Part shown: positions 32,743 through 42,202 of the stretch, piece by piece
Numbering within the stretch: the first letter of the stretch is position 1
How the letters are laid out: every line of letters starts with the position of its first letter
Origin: JBFXIE01 sp050176255
GTDB lineage: Bacteria > Pseudomonadota > Gammaproteobacteria > Burkholderiales > Burkholderiaceae_C
Direction: 5' to 3' (one strand)
Length of the DNA stretch: 64,000 nucleotides
Assembly: GCF_050176255.1 (NCBI RefSeq)
Contig: NZ_JBFXIE010000010.1
The notes under the pieces: model-generated
The model's database searches: none
The model's input: the letters and a program-made list of their open reading frames with translations, nothing else
Told to the model about the DNA's origin: nothing
Translations under genes and position numbers: made by a program

Positions 32743-35700
32743 TTACACGCGCCGTACCTTCACCGGCAACCCCTGCCGCACCACGGCGCCAGAGACCCAG
32801 TCGATCCACACGTTGTCCTTGGCGGGCCGGGTGGGGTCGGCAAAGCCCAGGCGGTTCAGGTTCACGCCGTTGCCGTGCTGCGGGTTGTGGGCCATGGGTT
32901 TGCCATCCACCGTGTGGGCCACGGCGCCCAGTTGCGTGTGGCCGTAGCCGTATTCGATGGCGACGGCCCCCTGGGCAATGCCGCTGCGCACCAGGGCCAC
33001 GCCTTGCAGCTTGGCGCCGGGGGTGCTGACCTCGATGCGGTCGCCATTGGCGATGCCCAGTTTGGCCGCATCGTCCTTGTTCAGGCTGATGGGGTTGTGC
33101 GGGTGCACCTGGCGCAGACGGCTGGCGGCAATCGACATGCTGCTCATCAGGTTGGACTTGTAGCTGCTCATGGTGAGCGGCCAGTCCTGCTCGGTGAAGC
33201 GCTCGCGCATGCTGCTGCCGTCGGCAAAGCGGGTGGGGAACCAGGTGGGGCAGCCCACGTAGCGCTCGCCGGTCATGGAGTGGCGCATCTTGGCCAGGCC
33301 CTCGTGCCACAGCTGTACCGGGAACTTGTAGGCGGCCTTGATCTGCTCGCCCTTCCAGGCGTCTTCGATCTTGTCGAAGCGCCCGCCACGGCTCATCACC
33401 ATGGCCACGCGGCGCACTTCCTCGGGCTTGAGGCGCTTTTCCACTTCGGGCATCCACCGGCTGACACCAGTCAGGGCGATGTCGTCGTCACTGGCTTCGG
33501 GCACGGGCTTGCCGGCCTGGTAGGCGATGTTGCACATGCCGCGCAGGTAGAAGTCTTCGGCGCTTTCCAGGTCCAGCGGTTCGCCGTCCTTGGTGCTCAT
33601 CGCGCCCTTGCCAAAGCCGGGCAGCTGCAGCTGCTTGGCCACGGCGAAGACGAAGCTCTCAAAGCTCACGGGCTTGCCGTCAGCCGTCTTGGCGGTGGCC
33701 GCTTCCACGGTGGGCCAGCGCACGGTGCTGCTCTTGGCGATCACGTCGGCCCAGGGCGCGCCGATGCCCCAGCTTTCGTACGTGACGGTGTCGGGCACGA
33801 TGTAGTCGGCCAGGGCCGAGGTCTCGTTGATGAACGGGTCCACCGACACGAACAGCGGCAGCTTCTTCGGGTCCTTGAGGGCGCTGACCAGCGTGTTCTC
33901 AAAGCCGCAGATGGCGTACACCGGGTTGCTCATGTGGTTGATCCACGCCTTCACCGGGTAGGGGTAGCCCAGCAGGCCGGCGGCCAGCATTTCGCTGCTC
34001 ATACCGCCGGGTGCGGGATACCAGGGCGCCTTGGCGGGGTAGGGGTTCTGGCCGGCTTCCCTCTTGCGCTTGAACTCGCTGGTCTTCTCGTACGGAAAGC
34101 GCGTGCGCGACAGCGCCACGCCCGTGGCCTTGACCGCGCCCTCGAACTGCGCGAAGTTGTAGCGCGGGCCAGGGCCAAACGGCCCGAACGGCCCTGCGTC
34201 CAGCACCCAGCCGCCCTTGACGTTCAGGTTGCCGATCAGGTTGTTCAGCATGGCGATGGCGTAGGCGGTGTAGAAGCCCGCGCCGCTCATGGTGCCGCCG
34301 TGCGAGTTGGCCACGGCCTGCTTGCCGTGGCTGGTGAACTCGCGCGCCAGGTCTTCGATGTCCTTCACCGGCACGCCGCACAGGTCGGAGTATTCCTGCA
34401 GCGTCTTGCGGCGCGCTTCCTCGCGCAGGCGGCCGAAGGATGTGCACACGGCAACCGGCTTGGGCTCCTCGGTGGCATCTGCCGCCTTGATCGGGGTGAA
34501 TTCACGCTCCACCACCAGCTCGGCCGGTTGGGCCACGGTGTGGGGCACCAGCTTGAAGCCGCCGTTGCCATCGGCCACCTGCACCACGTACACGTCTTCG
34601 GCCGGGGTCTTCTCGTCCACCGGCTCGGGCATGGGCAGCCCCAGGTCGGCGCCGCGCAGGAACTGGCCGTAGCGCGGGTGCTTGGGGTCGTTGATGAGCA
34701 GGTGGGTGGCGTTGCTCCAGCTCGCCTCACCGGCGGCGGCCATGGCGGCCGGGCCGGGCTGGGTGAGGTACTTGGCGTCGTAGCGCTCGTTGTCGATGAT
34801 CCAGCGGATCAGCGCCATGGCCAGTGCCAGGTCGGTGGCGGGCTTGATGGGCAGCCAGCGGTTGTTGTCGCCCGCCGCGTGGCTGGACGACATGGGCAGC
34901 ACGGGCGACACCACCACGTAGCGGTAGGCGTCGTCTTCGCGCGAGCGGGCTTCGGCCAGCTCACGGCCCATGCGCTGGAAGGGGTTGCCCGACTGCGCCG
35001 GCGCCGTACCCAGGAACAGGCCGAAGCGCGAGTTCTTCCAGTCCGGCTTGCCGTGCGGCATGCCGGGGATGTTGCCCAGTGCAGCAGCCGTGCCCACGCG
35101 GTAGGTCTGGCCGCAGTAGGCGCCGTGGTTGGCCACGTTCACCGTGCCGAAGGACTGGCGCGCAAAGCGGTTGATCAGCGGCGTGCGGCCTTCGTTGGAG
35201 GCGTCGGTCACCAGCAGCTGGTTGGCCTTGGGGCCGTACTCGGGGTTCTCGGGGTCGATCAGCGTTTGCACGTCGCGGATGGCGGCCAGGCCGTCCACAT
35301 GGCCTTCGCCGAACAGGTCGCCACCCTCGCAGATTTCCTTGACGAGCTGTTCCAGCGAGATGCTCTTCCACTGGCCCGAGCCGCGCGGGCCCACGCGCTT
35401 GAGCGGGGTGAGCACGCGGTGGGCGGCGGTCTGGTGCTCCAGCATGGCCGAGCCGCGCGCGCAGCTGGTGGCGCGGCCTTCCAGGCCGTTGTCGCCGCCC
35501 AGCATGGCGTACACCTCGCGCACCGGCGTTTCCATGGGCGCGTGGTGCGTGGTGGCCAGCGGGTGGTAGGGGTTGCCTGCCACGCGGATGATTTTGTTGC
35601 TGGCCGTGTCCACGCGCACGCGGATGCCGCACTGCGTCCAGCAGCCCAGGCAGCTGCTGGGGCTGACCACCTGGCCCGGTTGGGTGGTGAGCTGGCCGGT

Positions 35701-35937
35701 CATGGGGTCGATACGGAACTCGGGCGTGAGCGAGTTGCCGCGCGTGGCGCTCTTCGTGGCGGTGCCGGACGTGCCGGTCACCAGGCCCTTGGCGCCCTTG
35801 GCCACGGTCTCGCCATAGCCGGCGGCAAAGGCCGCCAGGCCGCCGGCCACGGCGCCGCCGCGCAGCAGCAGGCGTCGGCGCTGGGTGTCGGGGTTGTCCT
35901 GTGGTTCAGGGGTGGGGTGCTTGTTCTTGTCAGTCAT
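32743..35937 (-). CDS. ttrA: Tetrathionate reductase molybdopterin subunit TtrA
   Basis: The 1064-residue catalytic subunit has a twin-arginine signal (RRRLLLRGGAV, from residue 20), a 4Fe-4S site (Cys96, Cys99, Cys103, Cys159) in CLGCWTQCGIRVRV, and the molybdenum ligand Cys275 in HGAYCGQTYR, all as in Salmonella TtrA. The C-terminal dinucleotide-binding domain ends at WIDWVSGAVVRQGLPVKVRR. TtrA reduces tetrathionate to thiosulfate in the periplasm. The gene order ttrB, ttrC, ttrA matches Salmonella. Related enzymes that reduce other oxyanions exist, so the substrate is probable rather than proven. Confidence 0.88.
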   Translation of the reverse strand: MTDKNKHPTPEPQDNPDTQRRRLLLRGGAVAGGLAAFAAGYGETVAKGAKGLVTGTSGTATKSATRGNSLTPEFRIDPMTGQLTTQPGQVVSPSSCLGCWTQCGIRVRVDTASNKIIRVAGNPYHPLATTHHAPMETPVREVYAMLGGDNGLEGRATSCARGSAMLEHQTAAHRVLTPLKRVGPRGSGQWKSISLEQLVKEICEGGDLFGEGHVDGLAAIRDVQTLIDPENPEYGPKANQLLVTDASNEGRTPLINRFARQSFGTVNVANHGAYCGQTYRVGTAAALGNIPGMPHGKPDWKNSRFGLFLGTAPAQSGNPFQRMGRELAEARSREDDAYRYVVVSPVLPMSSSHAAGDNNRWLPIKPATDLALAMALIRWIIDNERYDAKYLTQPGPAAMAAAGEASWSNATHLLINDPKHPRYGQFLRGADLGLPMPEPVDEKTPAEDVYVVQVADGNGGFKLVPHTVAQPAELVVEREFTPIKAADATEEPKPVAVCTSFGRLREEARRKTLQEYSDLCGVPVKDIEDLAREFTSHGKQAVANSHGGTMSGAGFYTAYAIAMLNNLIGNLNVKGGWVLDAGPFGPFGPGPRYNFAQFEGAVKATGVALSRTRFPYEKTSEFKRKREAGQNPYPAKAPWYPAPGGMSSEMLAAGLLGYPYPVKAWINHMSNPVYAICGFENTLVSALKDPKKLPLFVSVDPFINETSALADYIVPDTVTYESWGIGAPWADVIAKSSTVRWPTVEAATAKTADGKPVSFESFVFAVAKQLQLPGFGKGAMSTKDGEPLDLESAEDFYLRGMCNIAYQAGKPVPEASDDDIALTGVSRWMPEVEKRLKPEEVRRVAMVMSRGGRFDKIEDAWKGEQIKAAYKFPVQLWHEGLAKMRHSMTGERYVGCPTWFPTRFADGSSMRERFTEQDWPLTMSSYKSNLMSSMSIAASRLRQVHPHNPISLNKDDAAKLGIANGDRIEVSTPGAKLQGVALVRSGIAQGAVAIEYGYGHTQLGAVAHTVDGKPMAHNPQHGNGVNLNRLGFADPTRPAKDNVWIDWVSGAVVRQGLPVKVRRV

Positions 35938-35964
35938 GGTCTGCGCTTTCAGGTGCAGCGCCAG

Positions 35965-36037
35965 CGGATATCACTTTGATTTTGATAGCTGCCAGCGCTT
36001 GCTTTTATTGCGTTAGAGGCCGATTTGGTTATCAATC
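35965..36037 (+). repeat. Dispersed hairpin repeat, copy 7 (ttrC-ttrA junction)
   Basis: GATTTTGATAGCTGCCAGCG, then CTTGCTTTTATTGCGTTAGAGG and CCGATTTGGTTATCAAT. It separates ttrC from ttrA and runs to the ttrC stop codon. Confidence 0.8.
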
Positions 36038-37084
36038 TTAGGCGGCAGTGGTTGCGGGGGCGTTGCGTGCCGGGAACAGCTCCAGCGCCCAGCTGGCCAG
36101 CCCGACCAGCGCCACGCACAGGCCCGCCACGCCCACCATGCCCAGCAGCCCGTCACCGCCCAGTGGCATGTGGTACAGGTACAGGCCCGCGCCAAACTTG
36201 GGCACACCCTGCACACCCATGAACAGCGCCCAGCGGAAGGCCCAGGCGGCGGCCGCCAGCCCCAGGCCCAGCACCAGCGTGTAGCCCTTGGCATGCAGGC
36301 GGTGGCGCCCGCGCAGCAGCGCGCCCAGCACGGCCGCGCCGCCAATGGCCGAGCCGATCATCGTCAGCCGCCACACGGGGAAGTCGTTCCACAGGCGCAG
36401 CGCGGCGCTGAAGGATGGGCTGTCGCCGCCCAAGCCGCTTGCGACCCAGGCCAGCGCCACCACCAGCAGCGCGCCGGCCAGCGCCAGGCCCATGCCGCGC
36501 AGCGTCTGCAGCGCTTCAGCGCCGGGGCGCAGCGTGGCGGGCAGAAAGCGCTCCAGCACGAAGGCCGCGCCCACGGTGGCCAGCCAGCCGGTCAGCGCCA
36601 GGTTGACGGGCACCCACAGCGTGTTCCACAGCGGGCGCGAGCGCACCACCATCATCTCGGCGCCGGTATAGACCGAAATGGTGAGCGCCGACACCACCAG
36701 CAGCGGCGCCAGCAGGCGCATCCAGCCGGGCCTGCCCAGCCACCAGGCGGCGCACATCGCCACGCTGAGCGTGACGAACACGGGCAGCAGCAGCGCGCCG
36801 ACCGACATCCACGACCACGGCGTGAAGTGCGCATAGAAGTGCCAGAAGCGCGCGGGCTGGTGCAGGTCGGCCAGCAGCGACACGGGCGCGGCAATGCTGC
36901 TGACGGCCAGCGTCAGCACGGCGGCGGGCAGCAGGCGCTGCAGCGTGCCGCCGTCCTTGCCCCAGGCGCAAAGCGCGGCCAGTATGGCGGCGCCGGTGGC
37001 CACGCCGACCAGGAAGAAATACTGCACGGCCCAGGGCAGCCAGGCCGCCTCGTAGTGCGGGGTCAGGAGTTCGATGATTTGCAT
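36038..37084 (-). CDS. ttrC: Tetrathionate reductase membrane subunit TtrC (NrfD family)
   Basis: The 348-residue protein has about nine hydrophobic helices and the NrfD/PsrC-type features (PWAVQYFFLVGVATGAAI near the start, then DLHQPARFWHFYAHF). It takes electrons from quinol in the inner membrane and passes them to TtrB. ATG 37084 lies 17 bases after the ttrB stop. The protein ends APATTAA, where the repeat begins. Confidence 0.87.
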   Translation of the reverse strand: MQIIELLTPHYEAAWLPWAVQYFFLVGVATGAAILAALCAWGKDGGTLQRLLPAAVLTLAVSSIAAPVSLLADLHQPARFWHFYAHFTPWSWMSVGALLLPVFVTLSVAMCAAWWLGRPGWMRLLAPLLVVSALTISVYTGAEMMVVRSRPLWNTLWVPVNLALTGWLATVGAAFVLERFLPATLRPGAEALQTLRGMGLALAGALLVVALAWVASGLGGDSPSFSAALRLWNDFPVWRLTMIGSAIGGAAVLGALLRGRHRLHAKGYTLVLGLGLAAAAWAFRWALFMGVQGVPKFGAGLYLYHMPLGGDGLLGMVGVAGLCVALVGLASWALELFPARNAPATTAA

Positions 37085-37101
37085 GGTGCGCTCCTTGGGG
37101 T

Positions 37102-37884
37102 TCAGTGGTCGGACAGCAGGCGCACGCTGGCCTGGCCGTCCACGCCGTTGACGAACTCATCGGGCAGTCCGATGTAGTACACGCGCGGCGAAGTGTTCAT
37201 GCCGGGCTTGAGCACCTTGATGTCTTGCGTGTGCTCGGCGATGCGGCGGTTGATCTCGCTGCCCTGGTCATTCAGGTCGCCGATCACGCGCGCGCCGCCC
37301 ACGCAGCTTTCGACGCAGGCGGGCAGCAGGCCGACCTCCAGGCGGTGCTCGCAGAAGGTGCACTTGTCGGCGGTCTGCGTCTCGTGGTTGATGAAGCGCG
37401 CGTCGTACGGGCAGGCCTGCACGCAGTAGCCGCAGCCCACGCAGCGCTCGTTGTCCACCAGCACGATGCCGTCGGTGCGCTGGAAGGTGGCCTGCACCGG
37501 GCACACGGGCACGCAGGGCGGCTCGTCGCAGTGGTTGCACAGCCGCGGCAGGCTGACCATGGCGGGCGCGCTGCCGTCGTCCTTGTTGATCTCATACTGC
37601 AGCACCGTGGTGCGGAACTGGCCGATGGGCGGCTGGTTTTCCACCGAGCAGCTCACCGTGCAGGCCTGGCAGCCGATGCACTTGCGCAGATCCACCAGCA
37701 TGCCGAAGCGCTTGCCCTCCATGCCGGGGCGGCGCTGTGGCTGGCCCGGCGCGAAGGGCGTGGCGGCCTGGCTGGCGCCAGCCAGGCCGAAGGCGGTGGC
37801 CAGGCCGACGAGTTCTTGCAGGAAGGTGCGCTTGCCCGGTTGAGGGGCTGCGCCGGCAGCCAGAGGGGGGGAGGTTTTTGACAT
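37102..37884 (-). CDS. ttrB: Tetrathionate reductase iron-sulfur subunit TtrB
   Basis: The 260-residue electron-transfer subunit has sixteen cysteines in four 4Fe-4S groups: 69-79 (CIGCQACTVSC), 116-128, 148-158 (CVGCGYCVQAC) and 175-194. It carries electrons from TtrC to TtrA at the periplasmic face. The N-terminus has KRTFLQELVGLATAFGLAGA, resembling an export signal with a Lys-Arg pair in place of Arg-Arg. ATG 37884 is preferred over 37920 because it gives the compact family N-terminus. The FNR-type site lies 63 bases upstream. Confidence 0.88.
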   Translation of the reverse strand: MSKTSPPLAAGAAPQPGKRTFLQELVGLATAFGLAGASQAATPFAPGQPQRRPGMEGKRFGMLVDLRKCIGCQACTVSCSVENQPPIGQFRTTVLQYEINKDDGSAPAMVSLPRLCNHCDEPPCVPVCPVQATFQRTDGIVLVDNERCVGCGYCVQACPYDARFINHETQTADKCTFCEHRLEVGLLPACVESCVGGARVIGDLNDQGSEINRRIAEHTQDIKVLKPGMNTSPRVYYIGLPDEFVNGVDGQASVRLLSDH

Positions 37885-38396
37885 AAATTTCTTCTTTGAG
37901 TGCTCACTACGTGAATGCATTTTGATCCCACCCCCCGATTCTTTGCTTGACCAGTGTCAAACGGTTTGCCGGATATTCAGGTTGATTTCCTTTGGAAAAG
38001 GTGACAGTAATCGGCTCGCTGTACGCCGCGCAGGCGCACACTCGCGCCAACCTCTCGCCCCAGTGGGTGGGTGCCAGGCCTTTTCTGGTCACGATTAACG
38101 TTTGGTGGTTGCTGCCTACCAGGGATTTGTGCACAAAAAATGCGCATGCGTCGATTTTTGGGAAATGCGCGTGGTCTCAAAAGATTAATTGCCTGCAGCG
38201 AGGTCGAAATTGGTTTGTTTGATTAACTAAAGACCTGTGTGGGATTATTTAAAAATTCAATCAACAAGTCGTTTGATAATCCGAGTGTTTTCGTGCGGAA
38301 AGTCATCTCGTCTGTGACGCGTGATGGCGCTTGGGATGCCGGGGAAAACTCCGCAATAATCCCGCGCATCCACAAAGCAAGAGAGAAGGGATTCCC
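37885..38396. other. Intergenic region with the ttr promoter
   Basis: The FNR-type site at 37947-37960 and its -10 lie at the left end. The rest is AT-richer than its surroundings (notably 38100-38330) and holds only short frames without family features or ribosome sites. Confidence 0.55.
37919..37960 (-). promoter_or_regulatory. FNR-type site and -10 element of ttrBCA
   Basis: TTGAC-CAGT-GTCAA (37947-37960) is a perfect 5-4-5 palindrome of the FNR/ANR type (consensus TTGAT-N4-ATCAA). A -10-like CAAAAT lies on the minus strand at 37919-37924. Its centre is 32 bases from the centre of the FNR site, exactly the class II (-41.5) spacing. The transcript would start near 37912, 27 bases before ttrB. 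Oxygen-controlled transcription of ttr by FNR is known in Salmonella. Confidence 0.75.
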
Positions 38397-38738
38397 ATGC
38401 GAGCCATTCGTTTTGCCACGGCCGGTGCGGCCGCATTGATGGCCGGTCTGTGCGCGCCAGGTGCCTGGGCCGCGTGCTATTTGGTCTATGGCGCAGACCA
38501 GCAAGTCATCTACCGCTCGCAGATTCCGCCGGTGGACTTGTCGCGCCACCTGCACGAGACCGTGCCGCAGGTCGCTCCGGGCGGCACGCTGGTGTTCTCG
38601 CTGGACAACCAGGGCTGCGAGCTGGAAATCAACCGCCTGCCCTTCACGGCTACCAGCGCGGCTTCGCGCGGCGCGTCCATGTTGCGACCTGTGCAACCGG
38701 CGCAACCGGCACGGGCGCCGCAGGCCGGCAGGGGCTGA
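38397..38738 (+). CDS. Small exported protein, unknown function
   Basis: The 113-residue protein has a signal peptide (ALMAGLCAPGAWAA), then CYLVYGADQQVIYRSQIPPV and GTLVFSLDNQGCELEINRLPF, with two cysteines in the mature part that could pair. It ends in a Pro/Ala/Gln tail. Similar short exported proteins occur in related bacteria, in my recollection without known function. GAGAAGGG precedes ATG 38397. Confidence 0.75.
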   Translation: MRAIRFATAGAAALMAGLCAPGAWAACYLVYGADQQVIYRSQIPPVDLSRHLHETVPQVAPGGTLVFSLDNQGCELEINRLPFTATSAASRGASMLRPVQPAQPARAPQAGRG

Positions 38739-38791
38739 GCGGCTGGCGCCCGCAGGCCTGCAGGGCAGGGCCAGCCTGAGACAATCGGGCC

Positions 38792-40324
38792 ATGAGCGAC
38801 CCCACAGAATTCAGCCCCCCACCGCAAACCACCACCGACCTTCCGCCCGGCTGGCTGGAAGTCACCGCCATGGACATGGACGCCCAGGGCGTCGCGCGCA
38901 AGCCCGACGGCAAGGTGGTTTTTATCGACGGCGCGCTGCCCACCGAGCTGGTCAGCGCCAACACCCACCGCAAGAAAAACAATTGGGAGCAGGCCAGCCT
39001 GACCGAAGTGCACCGCCAGTCCAGCCAGCGCGTGCAGCCCGGCTGCCCGCACTTTGGCCTGCACGCGGGCGCCTGCGGCGGCTGCAAGATGCAGCACCTG
39101 CATGTGGCGGCGCAGGTGGCCGTCAAGCAGCGCGTGCTGGAGGACAACCTCTGGCACCTGGCCAAGGTGAAGGCCGAGACCATCCTGCGCCCCATCGAGG
39201 GCCCGGCCTGGGGCTACCGCTACCGCGCACGCCTGTCGGTGCGCTACGTGGCCAAGAAGGACAAGGTGCTGGTGGGCTTTCATGAGCGCAAAAGCCGCTA
39301 CATCGCCGACATGGAGACCTGCAAGATATTGCCGCCGCATGTCGATGCCCTGCTGCTGCCGCTGCGTGCCTTGATCGGCAGCCTGGCCGCGCGCGACACC
39401 TGCCCGCAGATCGAGCTGGCCTGTGGCGACACCGTCACCGCGCTGGTGCTGCGCCACCTGGAGCCGCTGTCGCCCGACGACAAGGACAAGTTGCGCGCCT
39501 TTGCCGCCGGGCATGGCGTGCAGTGGTGGCTGCAGCCCAAGGGGCCGGACACGGTGCACCTGCTGGATGAAGGCGGCGAGCAGCTGGCCTACGCGCTGCC
39601 CGACTTTGGCATCACCATGCCCTTCAAGCCCACCGACTTCACGCAGGTCAACCCGCACATCAACCGCGTGCTGGTCACGCGCGCGCTGCGCCTGCTGGAT
39701 GCGCGCAAGGACGAGCGCGTGATCGACTGGTTCTGCGGCCTGGGCAATTTCACGCTGCCCATTGCCACCCAGGCCCGCGAGGTGCTGGGCATTGAGGGTA
39801 GCGAGGCGCTGGTGGCGCGCTCGCGCGACAACTACGAATCAAACCAGGCCCGCAGGCAGGCCACGGAAGCGCTGGCAGCTACCACCTTTGTAGCGCGCAA
39901 CCTGTTCGATATGACGCCCGCCATGCTGATCGCCGACGGCGTGGCTGACAAATGGCTGGTGGACCCGCCGCGCGAGGGTGCGTTTGCGTTGTCCAAGGCG
40001 CTTGCCGATATTCACCAGGCGCGCCTGGGCAACAGCCTGGCGGATCCGGCGTGCGATGCCGATGTCAACGGGCTGGGCGCCGGGGATGCATCGCAACCGC
40101 CTGCACTGCCAGTGCTCCCGCCGGGGCATGAGGGCTGGCAGCCGCCGCGGCGCATCGTTTATGTCAGCTGCAACCCCGCCACGCTGGCGCGCGATGCGGG
40201 ACTGCTGGTGCACCAGGCGGGCTACCGCTGCGTGTCGGCCGGCGTGGTGAACATGTTTCCGCACACCGCCCATGTGGAGAGCATGGCGGTGTTCGAGCGG
40301 GTGGACGAAGCCTGGGCTGCTTGA
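38792..40324 (+). CDS. rlmD: 23S rRNA (uracil-1939-C5)-methyltransferase RlmD
   Basis: The 510-residue enzyme has an N-terminal TRAM domain, a 4Fe-4S site (CPHFGLHAGACGGCKMQH), the SAM site VIDWFCGLGNFTLPIA and the catalytic Cys in VYVSCNPATLARD. It is longer than E. coli RlmD (433) because of inserts, including one around DADVNGLGAGDASQPPA. The segment EALAATTFVARN lies in DNA resembling a repeat copy (see copy 12). It follows the small exported protein by about 50 bases. Confidence 0.92.
   Translation: MSDPTEFSPPPQTTTDLPPGWLEVTAMDMDAQGVARKPDGKVVFIDGALPTELVSANTHRKKNNWEQASLTEVHRQSSQRVQPGCPHFGLHAGACGGCKMQHLHVAAQVAVKQRVLEDNLWHLAKVKAETILRPIEGPAWGYRYRARLSVRYVAKKDKVLVGFHERKSRYIADMETCKILPPHVDALLLPLRALIGSLAARDTCPQIELACGDTVTALVLRHLEPLSPDDKDKLRAFAAGHGVQWWLQPKGPDTVHLLDEGGEQLAYALPDFGITMPFKPTDFTQVNPHINRVLVTRALRLLDARKDERVIDWFCGLGNFTLPIATQAREVLGIEGSEALVARSRDNYESNQARRQATEALAATTFVARNLFDMTPAMLIADGVADKWLVDPPREGAFALSKALADIHQARLGNSLADPACDADVNGLGAGDASQPPALPVLPPGHEGWQPPRRIVYVSCNPATLARDAGLLVHQAGYRCVSAGVVNMFPHTAHVESMAVFERVDEAWAA
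39862..39898 (-). repeat. Possible dispersed repeat remnant, copy 12 (inside rlmD)
   Basis: GAAGCGCTGGCAGCTACCAC and CTTTGTAGC resemble the reverse-oriented core AAGCGCTAGCAGCTAT.. of the family, in frame within rlmD. The match is short and the AAGGGCT half is absent, so this is doubtful. Confidence 0.4.
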
Positions 40325-40392
40325 GAAAGCTAGAGCGTTTTTGGCGCCCAGCCCTTGTGTATGAAGCGCTGAGTGCTATACTTTTTGAATCG
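40325..40392 (-). repeat. Dispersed hairpin repeat, copy 8
   Basis: TTTTTGGCGCCCAGCCCTTG, then TGTATGAAGCGCTGAGTGC and TATACTTTTTGAAT. It lies between two convergent genes, directly after the rlmD stop. Confidence 0.8.
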
Positions 40393-40399
40393 CCAAGCG

Positions 40400-40801
40400 T
40401 CAGCTGCGGTTGCGCGCTGCGCGGGGTGCGGGGCGGTCTTCCAGCACTTCCTCGTCCGGCGCGGCCGGGCTGGCGGCGCGCTTGTCTGCCGGTTTGTTTT
40501 CTAGCTGTGTGAGCACCGAGGGCGCGCCCTCGATCTTGTTTTCGCGCATGTACTGATCCATCTCCTTCCAGCCGGCGAAAACCTGGGCCTTGGACGCCTT
40601 GGGGTTCAGCGTGAAGCAGTCCTCCAGCCCGCGCATGGCGTGGCGGCAGGCGCCGCCGACGGCCTTGGCCTCGGCGTCGCGCTGGGCGACGCGCGGATCC
40701 GGCCCCAGCCCGGGGATCTCGCAGCCCACCAGCGACAGCAGCGCGGCAGCAGCGACCAGGGCGCGGGCGCCTGGCAAGGGGGAGTGTGGAAGCAGCAGCA
40801 T
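40400..40801 (-). CDS. Small lipoprotein, unknown function
   Basis: The 133-residue protein has a lipoprotein signal (LVAAAALLSLVGCEIPG), then CRHAMRGLEDCFTLNPKASK with a possible disulfide pair and GWKEMDQYMRENKIEG. A polar, charged tail ends RPAPRAARNRS. I know no function. ATG 40801 is the only start that gives a proper lipobox signal; an upstream frame to 40870 adds unlikely residues and would run into the terminator of the next gene. Confidence 0.75.
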   Translation of the reverse strand: MLLLPHSPLPGARALVAAAALLSLVGCEIPGLGPDPRVAQRDAEAKAVGGACRHAMRGLEDCFTLNPKASKAQVFAGWKEMDQYMRENKIEGAPSVLTQLENKPADKRAASPAAPDEEVLEDRPAPRAARNRS

Positions 40802-40851
40802 GTTGAGAGGTTTATCGGCATTTGCGCCGCCAAGTTGAGGCGTAGCGCCCA

Positions 40852-40882
40852 GCAAAAAGGCCCCGGGCAAAGCCGGGGCCTT
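40852..40882 (-). terminator. Rho-independent terminator after the BI-1 family gene
   Basis: AAGGCCCCGG (40857-40866) pairs with CCGGGGCCTT (40873-40882) around a six-base loop. On the minus strand it is followed by TTTTTGC. It separates the BI-1 gene from the small lipoprotein gene. Confidence 0.85.
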
Positions 40883-40932
40883 GGCAGCGGCTGCACACGG
40901 GACAGCGCCGCTGTTGGTTTACGCGGTGGCGC

Positions 40933-41625
40933 TTATTCGCGCTCGCCGCCCATGATGCCCAGCAGGGCCAGCAGGCTCTGGAACACGTTGAAAATGTCCA
41001 GGTACAGGGCCAGCGTGGCGCTGATGTAGTTGGTCTCGCCACCGTCCAGGATCTGCTTGAGGTCGTACAACATGTAGGCGCTGAAGATGCCGATGGCCGC
41101 CACCGAGATCGCCATCATGCCGGCCGTGGAGCCGACAAACACGTTGATGATGGCGCCCACCATGAGCACCAGCGCGCCCACAAAGAGCCACTTGCCCATG
41201 CCCGACAGGTCGCGCTTGATGACGCTGGCCAGGCTGGCCATGACGAAGAACACGCCCGCCGTGCCGGCAAAGGCCGTCATGATGAGCTCGGAGCCGTTCT
41301 TGAAGCCCAGCACCATGCCGATCAGGCGCGACAGCATCAGGCCCATGAAGAAGGTGAAGGCCAGCAGCACGGGCACCCCGGCAGCCGAGTGCTTGGTTTT
41401 TTCGATGGCGAACATGAAGCCGAAGGCGCCCGCCATGAAGACGATCAGGCCCAGCCCGCCGCTGAGCGACTGCGTGATGCCCGTGGCCACGCCCAGCCAG
41501 GCGCCCAGCACGGTGGGAACCAGGCTCAGTGCCAGCAGCCAGTAGGTGTTGCGCAGTACGCGGTGACGTTGCTGCTGCGAAATGCCATAGCCGGCGGAGC
41601 CGATACTGGTGATTTCAGTGTTCAT
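40933..41625 (-). CDS. Bax inhibitor-1/YccA family membrane protein
   Basis: The 230-residue protein has seven or so membrane helices and the family features: VLRNTYWLLALSLVPT near the start and IFSAYMLYDLKQILDGGETN, with the acidic pair, near the end. Bacterial BI-1 (YccA/YetJ) proteins modulate FtsH proteolysis or act as pH-sensitive calcium leaks. The role here is unproven. AGGAG lies seven bases before ATG 41625; the nine-residue longer frame is not needed. Confidence 0.9.
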   Translation of the reverse strand: MNTEITSIGSAGYGISQQQRHRVLRNTYWLLALSLVPTVLGAWLGVATGITQSLSGGLGLIVFMAGAFGFMFAIEKTKHSAAGVPVLLAFTFFMGLMLSRLIGMVLGFKNGSELIMTAFAGTAGVFFVMASLASVIKRDLSGMGKWLFVGALVLMVGAIINVFVGSTAGMMAISVAAIGIFSAYMLYDLKQILDGGETNYISATLALYLDIFNVFQSLLALLGIMGGERE

Positions 41626-41785
41626 CTGTTCTATCTCCTGAGGGGGCCGCACGACGCGGACCCAAGAATTCTAGGGGGAGCCCTGCCGCTGCAAATGCAA
41701 TACCCGCGCACCCTTTCGTACATTGGGGGTTTGGCCATTCCCTGCCCCTGGAGGTGTGGAGGGCGCTGCGCCGGCACCACTGGCG

Positions 41786-42196
<411 letters not shown>

Positions 42197-42202
42197 GGCG
42201 CA

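Noticed and set aside
32875..35979. Plus-strand open frame of about 1030 codons opposite ttrA.
   Set aside because: It has no family features, and ttrA on the other strand has complete cofactor sites and a Tat signal.
37992..38222. Short frames in the gap upstream of ttrB.
   Set aside because: No start signals, no domains and atypical composition.
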